A model generated the notes under the pieces. The model did not search any database and was not told where the DNA came from. It saw only the letters and a program-made list of their open reading frames with translations. Position numbers and translations under genes: made by a program. Of a DNA stretch of 64,000 nucleotides, positions 1 to 11,083 are shown in pieces. Source of the stretch: FEN-1219 sp963713355 (GTDB lineage Bacteria > Pseudomonadota > Gammaproteobacteria > Steroidobacterales > Rariloculaceae); NCBI GenBank assembly GCA_963713355.1, contig CAVQLK010000005.1:62001-126000 (forward strand). Reading direction: 5' to 3'. Position 1 is the stretch's first letter. The number at the start of each line of letters is the position of its first letter.

Positions 1-402
1 CGGGACCGCCGCCATCGACTGCCAGCGCTCCTCCTCGAGCTCAGGGAAGTACTTCATGCGCGGGTCGTGCAGTGCGGAGTCGCGGATCAGCGCCGCCTGC
101 TTCTCGCGCGCGACCCAGCCGGTCACGCCCTCCCCGAGCTCCATCTCGATCTGCCCGACGAACTTGCTGTGCACCGGCGAGGCCGCGCGCAGCAGCAGGC
201 GGTCGGATTCCACGAGGTAGATCAGGCACGCGTGGCAGCCCGTCGCCTCGGTCGCGATGTCCACGACGCCGGCCAGCACCTCGTCGATCTCCAGCGTCGA
301 GAAGACGGTGCTGATGACCGCGCGCAGCGTGACCGCCTCGTCGGACGTGCCTATGTGCACATCGCACACTCTAATCCCCGCAGGTCCGGTCACGGAAGCC
401 AT
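1..402 (-). CDS. GAF domain protein, C-terminal part cut by window edge
   Basis: Reading the minus strand from the ATG at 402 gives an open frame to the window edge (134 residues). The segment with AVISTVFSTLEIDEVL, EATGCHACLIYLVE, LGEGVTGWVAREKQ and IRDSALHDPRMKYFPE has the typical order of a small-molecule-binding GAF domain (about residues 25-134). What follows the GAF domain (kinase, phosphatase, HTH or ANTAR) is not visible. The gene is divergent from glnT with only 39 bp between the two ATGs; a GTG at 360 in the same frame would leave more room for promoters, so the start is uncertain. A role in sensing for the neighbouring nitrogen operon is inference only. Confidence 0.7.
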   Translation of the reverse strand, partial: MASVTGPAGIRVCDVHIGTSDEAVTLRAVISTVFSTLEIDEVLAGVVDIATEATGCHACLIYLVESDRLLLRAASPVHSKFVGQIEMELGEGVTGWVAREKQAALIRDSALHDPRMKYFPELEEERWQSMAAVP

Positions 403-441
403 TGCTGGCCGCCCGCGGAGCGCGGCTATATCAGGGTCACC

Positions 442-1813
442 ATGGCCATCGAGACGTCTCCCTCCGCGGACCAGCTCCGCGCCGAGCTCGACGAACGCGG
501 CGTCGAGTTCGTCTTCGCCCAGTTCGTCGACATGCACGGCAAGCCGAACGCCAAGCTGGTGCCGGTGGCGCACCTGGACGGGCTGCTCTCCGACGGCGCC
601 GGATTCGCGGGCTTCGCGGCCGGCGACATCGGCCAGGGACCGCACGATCCCGACATCGCGGCGATGCCGGACGCGACGACGCTGACCCACCTGCCGTGGA
701 AGCCGGAGATCGCGCGCTTCGCCTGCGACGTCACAGTCGAGGGCGAGCCGTGGCCGTTCTGCCCGCGCACGATCCTGCGCAACCAGCTCGCGCGCGCCGC
801 CGAGCTGGGCTACGCGTTCAAGATGGGCTGCGAGCTGGAGTACTTCCTCGTGCGCAAGCGCGAGGACGGCGGGATCGAGCTCGCCGACCCGCTCGACGAC
901 CTCGACCAGCCCTGCTACGACATGCGCGCGCTGACGCGCTCGCTCGGCTTCGTCACGGACGTCGCGCGGCACGTCACGGCGCTCGGCTGGGACAACTACG
1001 CGACCGACCACGAGGACGCGAACGGCCAGTTCGAGCAGAACTTCGCCTTCGACGACGCGCTCGTCTCGTGCGACCGCGCGATCTTCTTCCGCTACATGGT
1101 CGAGTCGCTCGCGCAGGAGCGCGGGCTGATCGCGACGTTCATGCCGAAGCCGTTCGCGCACCTGACCGGCAACGGCTGCCACATGCACATGAGCCTGTGG
1201 GACGGCGAGCGCAACCTCTTCGACGTCGATCCGTCCGACGACCCGCGCGGGCTCGGGCTCACGAAGCAGGGCTACCACTTCATCGCCGGCCTGATGGCGC
1301 ACGCGAAGGCCTACATCGCGGTCACCGCGCCGACGGTCAACTCCTACAAGCGGCTGAAGGTCGGCGACCCGCGCTCGGGCGCGACATGGGCGCCGGTGTA
1401 CGTCTCCTACGCCTACAACAACCGCACCCAGATGCTGCGGATCCCGGGCCCGGGCAGGGTCGAGGACCGCACCGTCGACGGCTCCTGCAATCCCTATCTC
1501 GCGGCGACCGTGCTGCTCGCGGCCGGGCTGGACGGGATCGAGCGCGAGCTCGACCCGGGCGACCCGAACACGCTGAACCTGTACGAGTCCAGCGCGGACC
1601 GAGCGCGCAGAGCTGGGGATCGACACGCTGCCGGAGAACCTGCTCGACGCGACGCGCGAGCTCGAGCGCGACGACGTGCTGCGGCGAGCGCTCGGCCGCA
1701 CGCGCGACGGCGACTACCTCGACTACTTCGTCGAGTGCAAGCGGCGCGAGGTGCAGGCCGCGCACGAGCAGATCACGGATTGGGAGCTCAACCGCTACCT
1801 GCAGCTCTTCTGA
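442..1813 (+). CDS. glnT: Type III (GlnT/GmaS-like) glutamine synthetase, one frameshift
   Basis: ATP-dependent ligase joining ammonia or an amine to the gamma-carboxyl of glutamate. The beta-Grasp N-terminus (FVDMHGKPNAKLVP) is followed by the catalytic core: GCELEYFL near residue 130, NGQFEQNF near 193, NGCHMHMSLW near 243, KRLKVGDPRSG near 303 and NNRTQMLRIPG near 330. These fit the GlnT/gamma-glutamylmethylamide synthetase branch, not GlnA: the protein is about 456 residues and sits with split glutamate synthase domains. The frame is broken near 1600, where an extra C in GGACCGAG shifts the tail; the restored end reads ERAELGIDTLPENLL to YLQLF and stops at 1813. It is followed by the next gene after 3 bp. 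The sequence cannot decide between ammonia and methylamine as substrate. Confidence 0.88.
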
Positions 1814-1816
1814 GCG

Positions 1817-2689
1817 ATGTGCGGGATCGTCGGCCTGTTCGCGAAGTCGCCCGACGTCGAGCTGCGGCTCGGCGCGCTGCTGGGCGAGATGCTGACCCAG
1901 CTCGCCGACCGCGGGCCGGACTCGGCGGGCATGGCGCTGTACCGCGAGCCGGCGGCGCTGGGCTCGACGAAGCTGTCGCTGTTCTCGGCCGACCCGCGCG
2001 AGGACTGGGCGGCGCTCGGCGACGCCACCGTGCACGCCAGCCATGCGGTGGTCGAGCTCGAGGGCGCCGCGGACGCGGTCGTGGCGCGCGTGCGCGCCGA
2101 GTTCCCGCACCTGCGCGTGATGAGCGCCGGCGACCGGATCGAGATCTTCAAGGAGGCGGGAAATCCGCGCGAGTTCGTCGAGCGCTTCGGCCTGGCGGGC
2201 ATGGCGGGCTCGCACGGGCTCGGCCACACGCGCATGGCGACGGAGAGCAAGGTCACGACCGAGGGCGCGCACCCGTTCTCGACCGGCCTCGACCTGTGCC
2301 TGGTCCACAACGGGTCGCTCTCGAACCACAACCGGCTGCGCCGGATGCTGCGGCGCGAGGGGATCTCCTTCCAGACCGAGAACGACACCGAGGTCGCCGC
2401 GGGCTTCCTGGAGTGGCGGCTGCGCGAGGGCGACGCGCTGCAGGCGGCGCTCGAGCGCTGCCTGGTCGAGCTCGACGGCTTCTACACGTTCGCGGTCGGC
2501 ACGGCCGACGGCTTCGCCGTGCTGCGCGATCCGATCGCCTGCAAGCCGGCGGTGATGGCCGAGAACGACGACTGGGTGGCGATGGCGTCGGAGTACCGCG
2601 CGATCGCGGTCCTGCCGGGCGCCGACGCCGCCGAGGTCTGGGAGCCCGAGCCGGCGCGCGTGTACTCGTGGGAGCGGGCGAAGGTCTGA
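1817..2689 (+). CDS. Class II glutamine amidotransferase domain protein (GlxB/MgsA type)
   Basis: Stand-alone glutaminase domain of 290 residues equivalent to the N-terminal domain of glutamate synthase. The start MCGIVGLF leaves Cys2 as the N-terminal nucleophile after Met removal, the hallmark of Ntn-type class II amidotransferases. GLGHTRMATES, LVHNGSLSNHNRLR and TENDTEVAAGFL are the usual substrate-binding and oxyanion motifs. In GlxB/MgsA proteins the domain provides ammonia, or acts on gamma-glutamylmethylamide in the N-methylglutamate pathway. It begins 3 bp after glnT, and its TGA overlaps the ATG of the next gene (ATGA), so translation is probably coupled. Confidence 0.9.
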   Translation: MCGIVGLFAKSPDVELRLGALLGEMLTQLADRGPDSAGMALYREPAALGSTKLSLFSADPREDWAALGDATVHASHAVVELEGAADAVVARVRAEFPHLRVMSAGDRIEIFKEAGNPREFVERFGLAGMAGSHGLGHTRMATESKVTTEGAHPFSTGLDLCLVHNGSLSNHNRLRRMLRREGISFQTENDTEVAAGFLEWRLREGDALQAALERCLVELDGFYTFAVGTADGFAVLRDPIACKPAVMAENDDWVAMASEYRAIAVLPGADAAEVWEPEPARVYSWERAKV

Positions 2690-3381
2690 TGGCGGTCGCC
2701 GACGTCACCGAGTCGGTCGACCTCGCCGTCACGCCGCTGCGAGACCTCAACCGCCGCCTGCACGAGCGCGACGTGCCGCCGCGCTGGCGCGTCGCGCACC
2801 CGAGCGGAGCGCACGCCGTCGCGGTCGGGATCGACGCCGAGATCGAGGTCGACGTCGACGGGCACGTCGGCTACTACTGCGCCGGGATGAACAAGCGCGC
2901 GACGGTGCGCGTGCACGGCAACGCGGGCGTCGGGCTGGCGGAGAACATCATGTCCGGGACCGTGGTCGTCGACGGCTACGCCGGCCAGTCGTGCGCGGCG
3001 TCCGGGCGCGGCGGGCTGGTGATCGTGCGCGGCGACGCGTCAGCGCGCTGCGGGATCTCGATGAAGGGCGTGCAGATCGTCGTCGAGGGCTCGGTCGGGC
3101 ACATGAGCGCGTTCATGGCGCAGAAGGGCGCGCTCGTCGTCTGCGGCGACGCGGGCGAGGCGCTCGGCGACTCGATCTACGAGGCGCGGCTCTACGTGCG
3201 CGGGAAGGTCGCCTCGCTCGGCTCCGACTGCGTCGAGAAGGAGCTGCGCGCCGAGCACTCCGCCGAGCTGGCGGAGCTGCTCGCACGGGCGGGCGTCGAC
3301 GCCGACCCGGGCGCGTTCCGCCGCTACGGCTCGGCCCGGCGGCTGTACAACTTCGACGTCGACAACGCGGGCGCCTACTAG
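2689..3381 (+). CDS. GXGXG-domain glutamate synthase-like subunit (GlxC/MgsB type)
   Basis: A 230-residue protein corresponding to the C-terminal beta-helix (GXGXG) domain of glutamate synthase. Repeating Gly-rich turns are visible: VHGNAGVGLAENIMSGTVVV, GYAGQSCAASGRGGLVIVRG, GDASARCGISMKG and GSVGHMSAFMAQKGALVVCG. In split systems this subunit is structural and assembles with the amidotransferase and the FMN-binding subunit. The start ATG overlaps the previous stop, and its TAG overlaps the GTG of the next gene by one base. An unbroken frame runs through this gene. Confidence 0.88.
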   Translation: MAVADVTESVDLAVTPLRDLNRRLHERDVPPRWRVAHPSGAHAVAVGIDAEIEVDVDGHVGYYCAGMNKRATVRVHGNAGVGLAENIMSGTVVVDGYAGQSCAASGRGGLVIVRGDASARCGISMKGVQIVVEGSVGHMSAFMAQKGALVVCGDAGEALGDSIYEARLYVRGKVASLGSDCVEKELRAEHSAELAELLARAGVDADPGAFRRYGSARRLYNFDVDNAGAY

Positions 3382-4703
3382 TGGGCCCTCCCAACGGCTG
3401 GCATCCGGGGCTGCGCGAGTCCGCGACGTTCGACCGCAACGCGATCGCCGAGATCCAGCGCGCGGCGCGCGAGGGCATCTACGACATCCGCGGCTGGGGC
3501 GCCAAGCGCCGCCTGCCGCACTTCGACGACCTGCTCTTCCTCGGCGCGTCGGTCTCGCGCTATCCGCTCGAGGGCTACCGCGAGCGCTGCGCGACCGACG
3601 TCGTGCTCGGCGACCGCCACGCGACGAGGCCGCTCGAGCTCGCGATCCCGATCACGATCGCGGGGATGAGCTTCGGCGCGCTCTCGGCGCCGGCCAAGGA
3701 GGCGCTCGGGCGCGGCGCGACCGCGATGGGCACCGCGACGACCACCGGCGACGGCGGCATGACCGAGGAGGAGCGCGGGCACTCGGCGACGCTCGTCTAC
3801 CAGCTGCTGCCCTCCCGCTACGGCATGAACCCCGACGACCTGCGCCGCTGCGACGCGATCGAGGTCGTCGTCGGCCAGGGCGCCAAGCCGGGCGGCGGCG
3901 GGATGCTGCTGGGGCAGAAGATCTCCGACCGCGTGGCCGAGATGCGCGACCTGCCGATGGGGATCGACCAGCGCTCGGCCTGCCGCCATCCCGACTGGAC
4001 CGGGCCCGACGACCTCGAGATCAAGATCGGCGAGCTGCGCGAGATCACCGACTGGGAGAAGCCGATCTTCGTCAAGATCGGGGCCTCGCGCACGTACTAC
4101 GACGTCGCGCTGGCGGTCAAGGCGGGCGCCGACGTGATCGTGCTCGACGGCATGCAGGGCGGCACCGCCGCGACGCAGGAGGTCTTCATCGAGCACGTCG
4201 GGATCCCGATCCTGGCCGCGATCCCGCTCGCCGTCGAGGCGCTCCAGGAGCTCGACATGCACCGCCGCGTGCAGCTCGTCGTCTCCGGCGGCATCCGCAC
4301 GGGCGCCGACGTCGCGAAGGCGCTCGCGCTCGGCGCCGACGCCGTCTCGATCGGCGTCGCCGCGCTGATCGCGCTCGGCGACAACTCGCCCGCGCTCGAC
4401 TCCGAGTACGCCGCGATCGGCTCGGCCGCCGGCTACTACGACGACTGGCACGCCGGCCGCGACCCGGCCGGCATCTCGACCCAGGACGACGACCTGGCCG
4501 CGCGCTTCGACCCCGAGCTGGGCGGCCGGCGGCTCGCCAACTACCTGCGCACGCTCACGCTCGAGACGCAGACGCTCGCGCGCGCCTGCGGCAAGTCGCA
4601 CGTGCACAACCTCGAGCCGGAGGACCTCGTCGCGCTGACGGTCGAGGCCGCAGCGATGGCACGCGTCCCGCTCGCCGGCACCAGCTGGATCCCCGGCGCT
4701 TGA
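3381..4703 (+). CDS. FMN-binding glutamate synthase-like subunit (GlxD/MgsC type)
   Basis: A 440-residue protein equal to the FMN/Fe-S synthase domain of glutamate synthase. GMSFGALSAPAKEALGRGA, TTTGDGGMTEEER, GQGAKPGGGGMLLGQKI, VKIGASRTYYDVALAVKAGAD, DGMQGGTAATQ and SGGIRTGADVAKALALGADA are the family's flavin and substrate loops. With the preceding amidotransferase and GXGXG subunits it would form glutamate synthase or N-methylglutamate synthase. The GTG at 3381 is chosen because it overlaps the upstream stop (TAGTG), as in the rest of the operon, and it is in frame with the body. No N-methylglutamate dehydrogenase genes are present inside the window. Confidence 0.88.
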   Translation: MGPPNGWHPGLRESATFDRNAIAEIQRAAREGIYDIRGWGAKRRLPHFDDLLFLGASVSRYPLEGYRERCATDVVLGDRHATRPLELAIPITIAGMSFGALSAPAKEALGRGATAMGTATTTGDGGMTEEERGHSATLVYQLLPSRYGMNPDDLRRCDAIEVVVGQGAKPGGGGMLLGQKISDRVAEMRDLPMGIDQRSACRHPDWTGPDDLEIKIGELREITDWEKPIFVKIGASRTYYDVALAVKAGADVIVLDGMQGGTAATQEVFIEHVGIPILAAIPLAVEALQELDMHRRVQLVVSGGIRTGADVAKALALGADAVSIGVAALIALGDNSPALDSEYAAIGSAAGYYDDWHAGRDPAGISTQDDDLAARFDPELGGRRLANYLRTLTLETQTLARACGKSHVHNLEPEDLVALTVEAAAMARVPLAGTSWIPGA

Positions 4704-4714
4704 ACGGTGCCGGC
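4674..4714. terminator. Candidate bidirectional hairpin between convergent genes
   Basis: Perfect 9-bp arms GCCGGCACC (4674-4682) and GGTGCCGGC (4706-4714) flank a 23-nt loop containing the stop codon of the FMN subunit gene. It lies exactly where the glx/mgs-like operon meets the convergent uspA gene. There is no U-tract, so intrinsic termination is only a possibility. Confidence 0.35.
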
Positions 4715-4717
4715 CCC

Positions 4718-5164
4718 TTACGTCGTCTTGACGATCATCACCGAGCAGGGCGCGTTGTGCGAGACGGAGTTCGGCACGCTGCCGAGCAGCTTGCGCTGCA
4801 TGCCCTTGTTGCCGATCACGAGCACGTCGGCGTCGTTGCTCTCCGCCAGCTCGACGAGGATCTTGGCGGGATCGCCCTCGCGCGCCTCGCTCGCCCAGCG
4901 CAATCCCTTCTGCTCGGCGCGCTCCTCGCACTCGCGCAGCGTCGCGTCGACGTCCTCGGCCGGGTTGATCGTCCACTGCAGGTCCTCCGGCGCGTCGCGC
5001 GCCTCGCGCGTGAGGCGAGACTCGCGCACCGGCACGTAGGCGGAGATGAAGACGATCCGCGCCTCGTAGCGGAACGCCATCTCGATCGCGAACTCGACCG
5101 CCTTGTCCGCCGTTCCGGACCCGTCCGTGCCGACCGCCACCGTTTGAACCATCCGGGCCTCCAT
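4718..5164 (-). CDS. Universal stress protein (UspA family)
   Basis: A 149-residue single-domain Usp protein. It starts MVQTVAVGTDGSGTADKAVE, where the Asp in the first strand and the following loop belong to the nucleotide site. Near the C-terminus ADVLVIGNKGMQRKLLGSVP followed by SVSHNAPCSVMIVK is the ATP-binding G-2X-G-9X-G(S/T) region and the closing strand. Usp proteins bind ATP or AMP and act in stress and dormancy; the target cannot be read from sequence. The ATG at 5164 (MEARMVQ) or 5152 (MVQ) is likely; the frame also extends to 5224 without conserved sequence. Confidence 0.9.
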   Translation of the reverse strand: MEARMVQTVAVGTDGSGTADKAVEFAIEMAFRYEARIVFISAYVPVRESRLTREARDAPEDLQWTINPAEDVDATLRECEERAEQKGLRWASEAREGDPAKILVELAESNDADVLVIGNKGMQRKLLGSVPNSVSHNAPCSVMIVKTT

Positions 5165-5204
5165 GAGAGGGTTGCCAGGTACCGAGAACCGCGAACTGGA
5201 GCAT

Positions 5205-5460
5205 ATGGTGCAAGGCCCAGGCACGGCCCCGCTCTCGCTCGACGCGCAGGCGATGCGCGAGATGGGCTACCGGACCGTGGACCTGCTCGTAGAGCGAGTG
5301 GCCGGGCGCGGGTCACGGCTACCCGGCGGACGTCGTCGCGGTCGAGCCGCTACGCCTGCTCGTACTCACGCCGGGCACGCTCCGCGAGCTCATGCTCCGC
5401 GACCCCGCCTTCGCCGCGACCGTCCGCGCCGCCGTCGAGGAGCGACTCGCCGCCGTCTGA
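5205..5460 (+). pseudogene. Chimeric remnant: PLP-decarboxylase-like N-terminus joined to a cNMP-binding-like C-terminus
   Basis: The ATG at 5205 opens LSLDAQAMREMGYRTVDLLV, which looks like the first helices of group II PLP-dependent (aromatic amino acid type) decarboxylases. After about 30 residues and a +1 change of frame near 5295 the sequence becomes DVVAVEPLRLLVLTPGTLRE and AFAATVRAAVEERLAAV with a TGA at 5460, which resembles the end of a cyclic-nucleotide-binding domain. Both middles are missing. This may be a decayed gene, a deletion joining two genes, or a misassembly. The 3' half overlaps antisense with the end of the MFS gene, whose own last ~37 residues look non-conserved. Confidence 0.5.
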
Positions 5461-7088
5461 CAGCCGCTGGCGCACGAGCGCGTCGGCCGCCTCCCGCGTG
5501 CGGGCGTGGCCGGTCACGGCGGAGAGGAAGTCCGCGCGGTCGAGCGCGAGCAGCAGCCCGGGGCCGACGGCGACGACGGTCGCGTTGCGCGGCGCGGCGC
5601 GCAGCAGCGCCAGCTCGCCGAAGAAGCCGCCGGGGCCCATCGCCCCGCGCCAGCCGGAGCTCTTCGAGAGCGCCACCTCGCCCTCGGCGACGAGGTAGCA
5701 GCGGTCGCCCGGGTCGCCCTCCCGGACGATCACGCTCGCCGGCGTCGACGGTCACCGCGTCCAGCCGCGCGGCCAGCGTCTCGATCGTCGCGATCGGCAG
5801 CGGCGAGAAGATGCCGAGCCCGCGCAGCAGTGCGAACTCGCGCTCCGGGATCGGGACCGAGGCCTCGAGCCGCGCCAGCGGGCGCCCGGTCGCGAGCGTC
5901 AGCACGGCGATCGTGCCGGCGGTGGCGAACAGCGCGCCTTCGATGCCGAGCAGACCGACGGCGGCGGCCCCGAGCACAGACCCGACCGCGGTCGTGACGA
6001 CGTACGTGCTCTCGACCACGCCGAACACGCGCCCGAGCACGTCGTCGGACGCGAGCCGCTGGGTCAGCGTCAGCCCGGCCACCTCGATCAGCGCGTAGCC
6101 GATGCCGAGCACGACCAGCAGCACGAGCGCCGGCGCGACAGCCTGCCAGCTCGCGATACCCGCCAGAGCGACTCCGGCGAGCAGGCAGCCGCCGCCGACG
6201 CCGGATGCGAGCCGCCCGCCGCCGAGCAGCGCGACAGCCGCGGCGCCGCCCGCGATGCCGCCGACGCCCCAGGCCGCGTTGAGCCAGCCGACGCCGGCCG
6301 CGCCGGCGTCGAGCACGTCGAGCGCGACGACCACGACGAGCACGTCGATCGCGCCCTCGGCCAGGGTGGTGACCGCGAGCGTGCCGACGACCAGCCGCAG
6401 CCCGCGATCGGCGAGCACCGTGCTGAACCCGGCCAGCACCTCCACGCGGAGTCGCGCGCCTTCGCGCGCCTCGCGGTGCGGCGGCGGCGCGTCGCGCGCG
6501 AGCCGGCAGTAGCGGCAGGGAGGCGACCAGGAACGCGACGGCGGTCGCGGCGAAGCCGGCGATGACGCCCGGCCCGGCCACGAGCGCGCCGCCCAGCAGC
6601 GCACCGGCGCAGAAGCCGGCGCTGTCGATCCCGCTCGACGCCGCGTTCGCGGCGGCGAGCTGCTCGGGCGACCGCGCCAGCAGCGGCAGCAGCGACGCCT
6701 GCGCCGGCTTGGCCGCGGTGCACGCGATCGTCTGCACCGCCGCCAGCACCAGCACGAGCGCGAGCGATGCGTCGAGCGCCACGGCCGCGACGATCAGGAC
6801 GAGCGCGAGCGCGCGCACCAGCGTCGCGCCGAGCAGCAGGTCGCGGCGCGACCGCCGGTCGGCGAGCAGGCTCGTGAACGGCGCCGTGAGGCCCGCCGGG
6901 AGCATGCGCGCGAGCGCGGCCAGGCCGACCGCGGTCGCGCCGCCCTCGTCGAACGCGTAGATCGCGAGCACGACGAAGAACGTCCAGTTGCCGAGCGCGG
7001 CGGCCGCCCACGCCGCCTGCACGCGCCGCAACTCGGGCGTCGCGAGCGCAGCGCGCAGCGTGGCGATCCCGGCACGAAGCGGCTTCAC
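5350..7088 (-). CDS. MFS transporter with C-terminal cyclic-nucleotide-binding domain, two frameshifts
   Basis: About 579 codons. The N-terminal two-thirds is a hydrophobic MFS carrier: ALGNWTFFVVLAIYAFDEGG, LLADRRSRRDLLLGATLVRA (loop 2-3), then further helices such as AAWGVGGIAGGAAAVALLGG and GYALIEVAGLTLTQRL. The C-terminal part, AGEVIVREGDPGDRCYLVAE then GFFGELALLRAAPRNATVVA, is a cNMP-binding beta-roll with the GELALL phosphate-binding cassette. Frame breaks lie near 6505 and at 5734 (an extra base splits AGE-VIVREGDPGD). The last ~37 residues are antisense to the remnant at 5205-5460 and are probably not native. The N-terminal MKPLRAG start at 7088 precedes the first helix. Substrate unknown. 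Confidence 0.75.
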
Positions 7089-7133
7089 CGGCCGACACTA
7101 CCGGGGTCCAGCGCCGGCGGGGCCGGTGCGAGC

Positions 7134-7139
7134 TAGCCT
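7134..7139 (+). promoter_or_regulatory. -10 box (TAGCCT) of a probable leaderless promoter
   Basis: TAGCCT matches the actinobacterial TANNNT -10 box and ends 8 nt before the ATG of the methylmalonyl-CoA mutase gene. No Shine-Dalgarno sequence lies between them, so transcription probably begins at the start codon. Confidence 0.5.
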
Positions 7140-7147
7140 CAGGGGCG

Positions 7148-8779
<1,632 letters not shown>

Positions 8780-8794
8780 GGCATGTGCAGACCT

Positions 8795-8806
8795 GACACC
8801 GGTGTC
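8795..8806. promoter_or_regulatory. 12-bp perfect palindrome upstream of the SRPBCC-like gene
   Basis: GACACCGGTGTC is a perfect palindrome in the 68-bp gap between the mutase stop (8779) and the ATG at 8848. It could be an operator for the downstream gene. No regulator is adjacent, so the role is inference. Confidence 0.3.
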
Positions 8807-8847
8807 TAGGGAAGGGAACCACGCCCGGCGGGCGAAGCACTTCCTCG

Positions 8848-9316
<469 letters not shown>

Positions 9317-9357
9317 CAACCGGCGCGTCCGCCCGCCGTCCGCGCCATGATCGGCGC

Positions 9358-11075
9358 ATGCCGCTCCGTGCCGGAATCCTGACTCTCGCGATCCTGCTGC
9401 TCGCCGCCGCCCCGGCGCGTGCGGCGTTCGACGTCACCGCGTTCGAGCTGACGCCCTCCTCGACGGCCGCCGGCGCGCACGCCGACGTGACGATCGCGAC
9501 GTCGTTCACGCCGTACGACATGGCGAATCCGCCGCAGCGGCCGCGCACGGTCGTGTTCCACCTGCCGCCCGGGCTCGCCGGCGACCCGTTCGCGACGCCG
9601 CGCTGCAGCGAGGCCGACTACCGCGCCGACGCCTGCCCGGCGGCGTCGAGGATCGGCTCCGTCGAGGTCCAGGCGACCGCGATCATCGCCGCTGCTGCCG
9701 GTGCCGCAGACGGCCACCGGCGATCTCTACAACCTCGATCCCGCCGGCCCCGAGCCCGCTCGGCTCGGCGCCGTGATCCGGCCGACCGGCGGCCTGCTCG
9801 GCAAGCTGTTCGTGCCGACGACGATCGACGCGCGCGCGACCGACGGCGGGCTGGACTCGGTCGTCGCCGACCTGCCGACGGAGCTCGGCGGCATCCAGCT
9901 CTACACGGAGCGGATGGCGTTCACGCTGCAGGGCCGCCCGGCGGGCGGGACGGGCCCGTTCATGCGCAACCCGACGTCGTGCAATCCCGCGACGACCACG
10001 GTGGAGGCGACGCCCTACGGCGAGCCGGCCACGACCGTGTCGAAGACGAGCGCGTTCACGCCGACCGAGTGCGGCGCGCTCGCGTTCGAGCCGCACATCG
10101 GCGGCACCGTGGGCGCGCGCGGCTTCACCGCGCGCCAGGCCAAGCCGCCCGTCACCACCGTGATCACCCAGGGCGCCGAGCAGGCCGGCCAGTCCTCCGC
10201 GACGGTGACGCTGCCGCCGATCGTCGGCCCGGACCTCGCGCAGCTCAGCCGCGCGTGCGCGGCTCGAGCAGGCGGCCGCCCGCGCGTGCCCGGACAGCGC
10301 GAAGGTCGGCAGCGTGACCGCGGGCACGCCGCTGCTGGCGGCGCCGCTCACCGGCAGCGTCTACCTCGTCTCGCGCGGGCCCGGCGCGCTGCCCGGGCTG
10401 ACGATCCAGCTCGCCGACCCGATCCCGCTGCGGCTCGACGGCGTCGTCGCGCTCACCCCGCAGGGCCTGAAGACGACGTTCACCGGGCTGCCGGACGTGC
10501 CGCTCGCCGCCTTCCGGCTCGACCTCGCCGGCGGACCCGGCGGCGCGTTCATGCTCGCCTCCGACCTCTGCGCCGCGCCGCAGCCGTGGTCAGCGCCGCG
10601 TTCGCGGCCCACTCCGGCGCACAGTTCTCCGAGAGCAGGCCGATGACGGTCGCCGGCTGCACGCCGCCGCCGGCGGTGTCGGCGAAGATCACGCGCCTGC
10701 GCACGGGCAAGCCGACCGTGCGGCTGTCCGTCGCGGCGGCGGACGGCGCGCCGGGGCTGCGCAGGTGCGGCTGCTGCTCCCGAACGCGCTGCGGGCGAAG
10801 CCCAAGCGCGCGCGGCGCGGCGCGCGGGCGAAGGCCGGCGCCGTCGCGGCTGCCCGCGGGCTGCGATCAAGCTCACGCGTGACGGCGAGCTGCGGGTCGC
10901 GCTGCCCGAGGGGACGCGCACGCTCGGCGCGACGCTGTCGAAGGGCGCCGTGCGCGTCGGCCGCAAGCTGCGGCGCAAGCGCAAGCCGAAGCGCCTCAGG
11001 CTGCGCGTGCTGGTGCGCGACGCCGACGGCTCGCGGCCCGCGGTGACGTTGAAGGTCCGGCCGCGGCGACGCTGA
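9358..11075 (+). CDS. Large secreted protein of unknown function, several frameshifts
   Basis: The start MPLRAGILTLAILLLAAAPA followed by RAAFDVTAFELTPSSTAAGA is a clear Sec signal peptide with AxA-like cleavage, so the protein is exported. The mature part contains DVTIATSFTPYDMA, VVFHLPPGLAGDP, ATPRCSEADYRADACPAASR, IGSVEV, then LYNLDPAGPEPARLGAVIRP, DLPTELGGIQL and later PDSAKVGSVTAGTPLL and GSVYLVSRGPGALPGL. The recurrent C...ADACP..S.IGSV pattern suggests at least two related beta-rich repeats. Frame changes occur near 9690, 10260, 10585 and 10760, and the end RPRRR stops at 11075 just before pccB. I do not recognise a characterised family. A surface or wall-associated role is inference. 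Confidence 0.65.
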
Positions 11076-11083
11076 GCCGCGCA

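Noticed and set aside
1590..1610. Programmed ribosomal frameshift in glnT
   Set aside because: No slippery heptamer or downstream structure is evident, and the same kind of one-base insertion recurs in many unrelated genes.
67..3381. A single 1104-codon open frame covering glnT, the amidotransferase region and the GXGXG gene
   Set aside because: It is produced by the extra base near 1600, which lets the glnT frame run on out of frame; the middle part is Arg-rich non-protein sequence.
3378..5213. Long antisense open frame opposite the FMN subunit gene
   Set aside because: High-GC DNA gives long antisense frames; its residues are Arg/Ala/Val-rich without motifs, while the plus strand encodes a clear family.
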